From Ophiothrix spiculata (lineage: Eukaryota; Echinodermata; Ophiuroidea; Amphilepidida; Ophiotrichidae): DNA of 21,628 nt. Location of the stretch: NCBI GenBank assembly GCA_000969725.1, contig JXSR01S015688.1, one strand, 5' to 3'. Below the pieces are notes generated by a model, which saw only the letters and a list, made by a program, of their open reading frames with translations, was not told the origin of the DNA and did no database searches. The first letter of the stretch is position 1. Every line of letters starts with the position of its first letter. Position numbers and translations under genes: made by a program. Of this stretch, positions 17,601 to 21,628 are shown in pieces.

Positions 17601-18252
17601 GCATTGATCAGCCTCGCTGATTGGTCACTAACTTCGTTAGATCAGAGAGGAGGTTGGTCAGTGGTGGGGTTGGTAGAGGGATCTGGGCAAGATCTACACT
17701 TCCTTTTGTAGGCAGCGTGGACTTGGGTCAGTGTTGCTTTCCTATATTCAATTGTCAAAGCTATTCCAATTGTGTTATTTTATTGTTACTTTACATGTCA
17801 TAATTTACCAATAGACAAACATATTATTGAAATTGACAAGATGGCTGTACTTAGCTACATAAACAAAGTTGTTTATTTTTCTGAATCATTTATTGATATA
17901 TGTGATTGTATTATATGTTATTGAGTTGGAAGTGTAATTTTTTTGTAAATGTATATAAGCACAAATTCCAGGTTTGAATGTATTTTATGTATAAAGTTAT
18001 TGGAAAGATTGTATTGTTGTTAATTATATAAATGGATGCATTTTATGATGATATATGCTGGAATTTCTTTGATATTAATGAGATTTGCTCAAATTTGTTA
18101 CTTAGAATTATCATTTTTTAACCTAGATATGAACACATTTTCCCCAATAATCTCCTTCTGTATACCTCACACCAGTGTTCCCGTTAAGATTTTTGAGGTT
18201 ACACCAATTTGACCAAAGTTGCACAAAACTTACCAACTGAGTCTGAAAATTG
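17601..18252. other. Intergenic or 3' flank, nothing recognised
   Basis: AT-rich except for a moderately GC-rich patch at 17605-17730. The open frame 17621-17803 shows no protein features. Confidence 0.6.
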
Positions 18253-18766
18253 TTAAAAGGGGCATTGGACAAAATTTCGAAATATTATTTATGGATGATT
18301 TACACTTCATATGTTAGAAAATAACTGTCAACTACTAGATATCGAGAACATTTTGATCAAAACCTTCAGAAGGGTCAAAAATTTGAATTTTATTCTGTTT
18401 GTTGATCTTGGGTATGAGGCTATTCTCTATATGTCTTTATTCAATATATATCTCTATACGTCTTTCGTTTGTCAAACATTCCTTTCACTTCATAGATTGC
18501 AGATAAATCAAAAGAAATTTGGAGTTTGTATTTGATCTCCTGAAAAGGCCAATTTTAGAAATTCAACTATAGAGTATTTATCATTGTCGACAACGATAAT
18601 TAAAAATCAAATAATATCTAAATATTTTGATATATAGGGTTTAAATTTGAAAATGAAACTTTGCATGCTTTCATTATTGCCGCTAATACTTCAAATGATG
18701 CAAAAATATCAAAATGTTTGGGGAAAAGTTTGGGGATGATGCTGAACTTGTCCAATGGCCCTTTAA
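18253..18766. mobile_element. MITE with TTAAA(A)GGG(G)CATTGGACAA termini
   Basis: TTAAAAGGGGCATTGGACAA at 18253-18272 matches the reverse complement of 18748-18766 (TTAAAGGGCCATTGGACAA) apart from one indel and one difference; total about 514 bp. The TTAAAG-type end is shared with the elements at 3100-4478 and 4952-5310. Open frames on both strands cross the right end and are not credible genes. Confidence 0.75.
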
Positions 18767-19047
18767 ATAAGCAAGAAAAAGCACCTTTCTCACACATGTT
18801 CAAAAACTTGTTGTGCCAATTTTCCTGGCTATACGGTCTTAGCACCCAATGCTGTAGTTTCTTGTAACTCCTACTTACACTATTCTTAAGTCGTTAGTTA
18901 CATTTTCTACAAAACATATCAGCAGTGCAAGTATACCCAAAGTGTGTACAATGACAAAGCAATAGTGGAAATACACATCACAACCATTTGTTGGAGTCTG
19001 GTAGTTGTTATTCGCATTCATGTGAAACAACAAGCCATGTGATGGGT

Positions 19048-19438
19048 GGTGATACCCCGGGGGGTACTTAGTACAAAAGTGATTATGGGGATGTGCCGCA
19101 AACTTGGGTAGCAAAATCAGGCTGTCTGGTATTTCAATGGGTCCTTTTTCTTTGCAAAATGTGGTATTTTGATGGGTCTGTTTTCGCGCAAATTTTGGAT
19201 TTTTTTCTAAATTTCAAACAAAAATCAGAAAATTTTCGCCAAATTAGCATTAATTTTTGGTGAAAATTTCATTTTTTGTATAAATTTGACTCAAAATTTT
19301 GGGAATTTGGTATATGGATGGGTCCCTTTTTCTTAAATATTGGTATATACATGGGTGGTACTTCAAATTTCCCAGCGGCACACCCCTACCAAAACCAAAA
19401 TTGAGTACCCCCCCCCCCCCCCCCCGGGGGGGTGATAC
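19048..19438. mobile_element. Inverted-repeat element ending in CCCC/GGGG runs, flanked by GGTGATAC
   Basis: The left end CCCCGGGGGGTACTTAGTAC (from about 19055) and the right end, AGTA followed by 18 C and 7 G (19404-19432), are inverted copies. A second shared block is GGGGATGTGCCGC (19087-19099) against the complement of GCGGCACACCCC (19375-19386). Direct copies of GGTGATAC lie at 19048-19055 and 19431-19438 and fit an 8-bp target duplication. The interior has repeated (T)GGTATTT-type motifs (GGTATTTCAATGGGTCC, GGTATTTTGATGGGTCT). The open frame across the G run is an artefact. Confidence 0.78.
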
Positions 19439-20028
19439 ACAATGCTTACACTGACACAATTTTGTTTTGTAGGAAATGTTATGATTTTGAGAAACAAATT
19501 ACCTCTTTTTTAAAATGGATTTCCAAATCATTGATTGTGAAACCCGTATATTTCTATAATCTATAACAAACTATTCTCAGTGATACGTTTAAGTAATTAT
19601 GACATGATCAAAGAGAATGAGTTCAACATGTCAAAGGTCAAGCAAGACTTCAAAGGTCAAGTGAGGCATGTCAAAGGTCAAGTGAAAGCAATTGAAACCT
19701 CAGTTATAATATGATAGTTATTTGTTCACATAACAAGAAAATGTGTGCATATGTTGGCAGCTGTTTAAAATTACACAAAATCATATAAGTTGGATTTAAG
19801 TATAGAAGGGTGTTATCCCCCAAAAGTGGGTAAAATCAAATATTTTTCCATATTATACCAGGATCTTCTTTTCCACATCACATGATTAACCCATTTCAAT
19901 CCTATGCCATAAGTCATACAGCATGCATAGTTTTTCCTTTGGCATGGAAATGTGGAAAACCTCTCTCAGAAAAAATTCTGAAATAGCCCAAAGAATGGAG
20001 AGCATATCTAGCAATATATCTAGCAATG
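19439..20028. other. AT-rich stretch with a small TCAAAGGTCA cluster
   Basis: Nothing coding. Three copies of TCAAAGGTCAAG start at 19631, 19650 and 19671. Bases 20004-20026 contain two tandem TATCTAGCAA copies directly before the SINE. Confidence 0.6.
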
Positions 20029-20403
20029 GGGAAGCGGGTTGGCGCAGCGTTACTTCCCTCGCCTTGCACCAACGAGGTCCCGGGTTCGAGTCCCGCTCCC
20101 GGCGCTTTATGTGCATTTGGTTTTCAGTCCATGCTCGCTTCCGCAGGTTTTTCTCCAGGTACTCCGGTCTTCCTCCTGCATCTAAAACTGTCACTTGAGT
20201 CTGCCCCACCCAGGTTATGGGAAGCTGTACAAAGGGTGAATATTACAACCGAAGTACCGATAGAATGTGCTCTACGGAAGCACTTCTAAGTGAAAGTGAA
20301 ATGGTTGTGACGATCTACCTGCAGCGAATCACGAGCGCTTTGTTTCCTATTCTGTCAAAAGGCGCTATATAAATGCCATTATTATTATTATTATTATTAT
20401 TAT
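20029..20403 (+). mobile_element. tRNA-derived SINE with (ATT)n tail
   Basis: The head has an A-box-like TTGGCGCAGCGTTAC (from 20039) and a perfect B box GGTTCGAGTCC (20083-20093), about 30 bp apart as in tRNA genes. A conserved-looking core, GGTTTTTCTCCAGG then TACTCCGGTCTTCCTCCTGC, follows (about 20147-20180). The 3' end is GGCGCTATATAAATGCC plus (ATT)n (20378-20403). The TATCTAGCAA before and TATCTAACAG after it could be an imperfect target duplication. The core resembles SINE domains spread widely in animals; I did not verify which superfamily. Open frames across it on both strands are not genes. Confidence 0.85.
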
Positions 20404-21019
20404 CTAACAGCAGCATTCAACAGAAACTAATAATCTTTGTTGTCCACTGGATATATTGCCTTTCATCTGTTATTGAGGTTGTCTGCTAAATGTTACGACT
20501 TGTCCCTAATTTTTACAACTTAATGGAGAATTTGCGGAGTCCTGTATGTGGGCATAAAATGGAATGTAGTAGACTCACACTTTCCATTTTGAAAGACTGC
20601 AACATGGACGCTAAAACTTCTCTTCATTCGAAAAAAAAATGCAAGTACTAATACAATTTGAAGAAAATATTGAGCAGTTTTGATGTGTGTGTGGCTTGTT
20701 ACTATAGGTCTGGGATTTAATTGCCATTAATTTTGAGGTTGTCCACCGACAATGTGACTAAATATGTGAGTTTGTTCGGGGCATTTTTTAGGTTGTCTCG
20801 GACAACAGACTAACAGTGAATTTTGGGTTTTATTTCAAAACAGATGGGTTTCTAGTATAAATTCAGCTATAAAGCTCCTACTCATTCTCCTTGATCTTGA
20901 CATATTGTATTATTTTTGTGTGCCAGAAGTGCTTTTTGTAAACAATTATATTGATATGATGTGTAAGTTGCTGTTACAGATATTTGGTCCTACCATTCCA
21001 TAGGCAAAGTAAACCAATA
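20404..21019. other. AT-rich stretch, nothing recognised
   Basis: No ORF with protein features and no clear repeats. Short GTTGTC/GACAAC motifs recur around 20740-20810, without a clear unit. Confidence 0.6.
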
Positions 21020-21628
21020 TGTGATGACTCACACCGAAAAGGGGGACTTTGCGACGATCTGCAGACTGAGATATCAGGCTATGAGAAGTGGTAAAATTTT
21101 CGTCTGGGGGTGAATTTGAGATTTTGTGATATTATGAATCTTCAAAGTTTTAAAAATCTTCCTACCAAGCCGTTTTCTATAAAATTGCGAAAAAAGATGA
21201 TTTTATGACAATTTTCTAACACCGTGTCAATCTCCTTTTCGCAATTTTGTGATCGGAAGAAAAAACATCCTCGAAAACAGGTCGTTTTCTCAGCCCAAAT
21301 TTTCACTTCTCTGACCGACTGTCCTAGGTATATAATTAAAGATATGTATCTTGACAATGTCTGTGTCAAATTTGATGATGATTGAGTGCTCCTAAGTACC
21401 TGTTGCTAAGGAGAGTATAGTTGAACTTAAGTAATCAATAAAATTGATGCTTTCACAAACCCAAACTTAGTTTAAAGCCTGTTTTCTCCAATTGCGATCA
21501 ACACGCTCTTACTAAAATAACCATATCTTTGGGACGGATTGTTGTATCGAAATTTTCGAGGTACCAAATTACTTGTGAAACTCTAAGCTTTCACATGATG
21601 CCAAAAACTCAATTTTGATGTCGGAACC
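21020..21628. mobile_element. Inverted-repeat element, right end cut by the window edge
   Basis: The left end TGTGATGACTCACACCGAAA plus GGGGGACTTTGC (21020-21052) matches both ends of the 2151-2616 element. The last 90 bp (21541-21628) resemble the reverse complement of the left part of the 7715-8170 element (shared ATCAAAATTGA, GAAAGCTTAGA). So this is a longer member of the same superfamily, with its right terminus beyond 21628. The minus-strand open frame 21142-21369 shows no protein features. Confidence 0.6.

Noticed and set aside
18618..18867. Overlapping open frames on both strands
   Set aside because: They cross the right end of the MITE at 18253-18766 and show no domain features.
19250..19459. 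69-codon minus-strand frame with a Gly run
   Set aside because: The Gly run is the translated poly-C tract of the transposable element.
20029..20110. Functional tRNA gene
   Set aside because: A good B box, but no matching acceptor stem; a long body and (ATT)n tail follow, so it is a SINE head.
19886..20289. Three overlapping open frames of 87-107 codons
   Set aside because: They read through the tRNA-derived SINE on both strands; GC-rich SINE heads often give such frames.

Overview
The window looks like nuclear DNA from an animal, most likely a marine invertebrate. It is AT-rich and intron-dominated, and carries consensus GT-AG introns, CR1/L2-like LINE fragments, tRNA-derived SINEs and many short inverted-repeat (MITE-like) elements. 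The species cannot be named from the sequence. A non-vertebrate deuterostome or another marine invertebrate is my guess from the style of the repeats.

Only one protein-coding gene is recognisable: the 3' part of an inositol polyphosphate 5-phosphatase of the INPP5K (SKIP)/INPP5J (PIPP) type on the + strand. Five exons were found by translated motifs and splice sites: 2672-2893, 6276-6441, 8844-8981, 10579-10773 and 14659-14754. They join in frame (intron phases 2, 0, 0, 0) into 271 complete residues plus a stop. The first two exons encode the C-terminal part of the catalytic domain (WFGDMNYR, PAWTDR and SDHKPV motifs). The next two encode a complete SKICH domain of about 110 residues, and the last a short acidic tail ending at TGA 14752-14754. 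The N-terminal part of the catalytic domain lies upstream of the window; no exon for it was seen in 1-2671.

Almost everything else is repeat-derived. Bases 1-2671 hold a mirror-image tandem array (229-612), a 20-bp perfect hairpin and a tRNA-type SINE inside a terminal-inverted-repeat element. Intron 2894-6275 holds an antisense LINE fragment with an unbroken 271-codon ORF and two elements with TTAAAG termini. Intron 6442-8843 is packed with three hairpin MITEs and one longer inverted-repeat element. Intron 8982-10578 has a CAGGG-ended palindromic element and a decayed sense-strand LINE 3' end. Intron 10774-14658 has a fold-back element with a clean 9-bp target duplication, an inverted pair of tRNA-like repeats about 3 kb apart, and another hairpin MITE.

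Downstream of the stop codon are a fold-back element with three tandem hairpin units (14848-15330), candidate polyadenylation signals near 16513-16528, a (GA)n tract, a TTAAAG-ended element (18253-18766), an element ending in an 18-C/7-G run (19056-19432), a tRNA-derived SINE with an (ATT)n tail (20029-20403), and an element running off the right edge from 21020. No second gene was recognised. All calls are by eye; no alignment, folding or database search was run.
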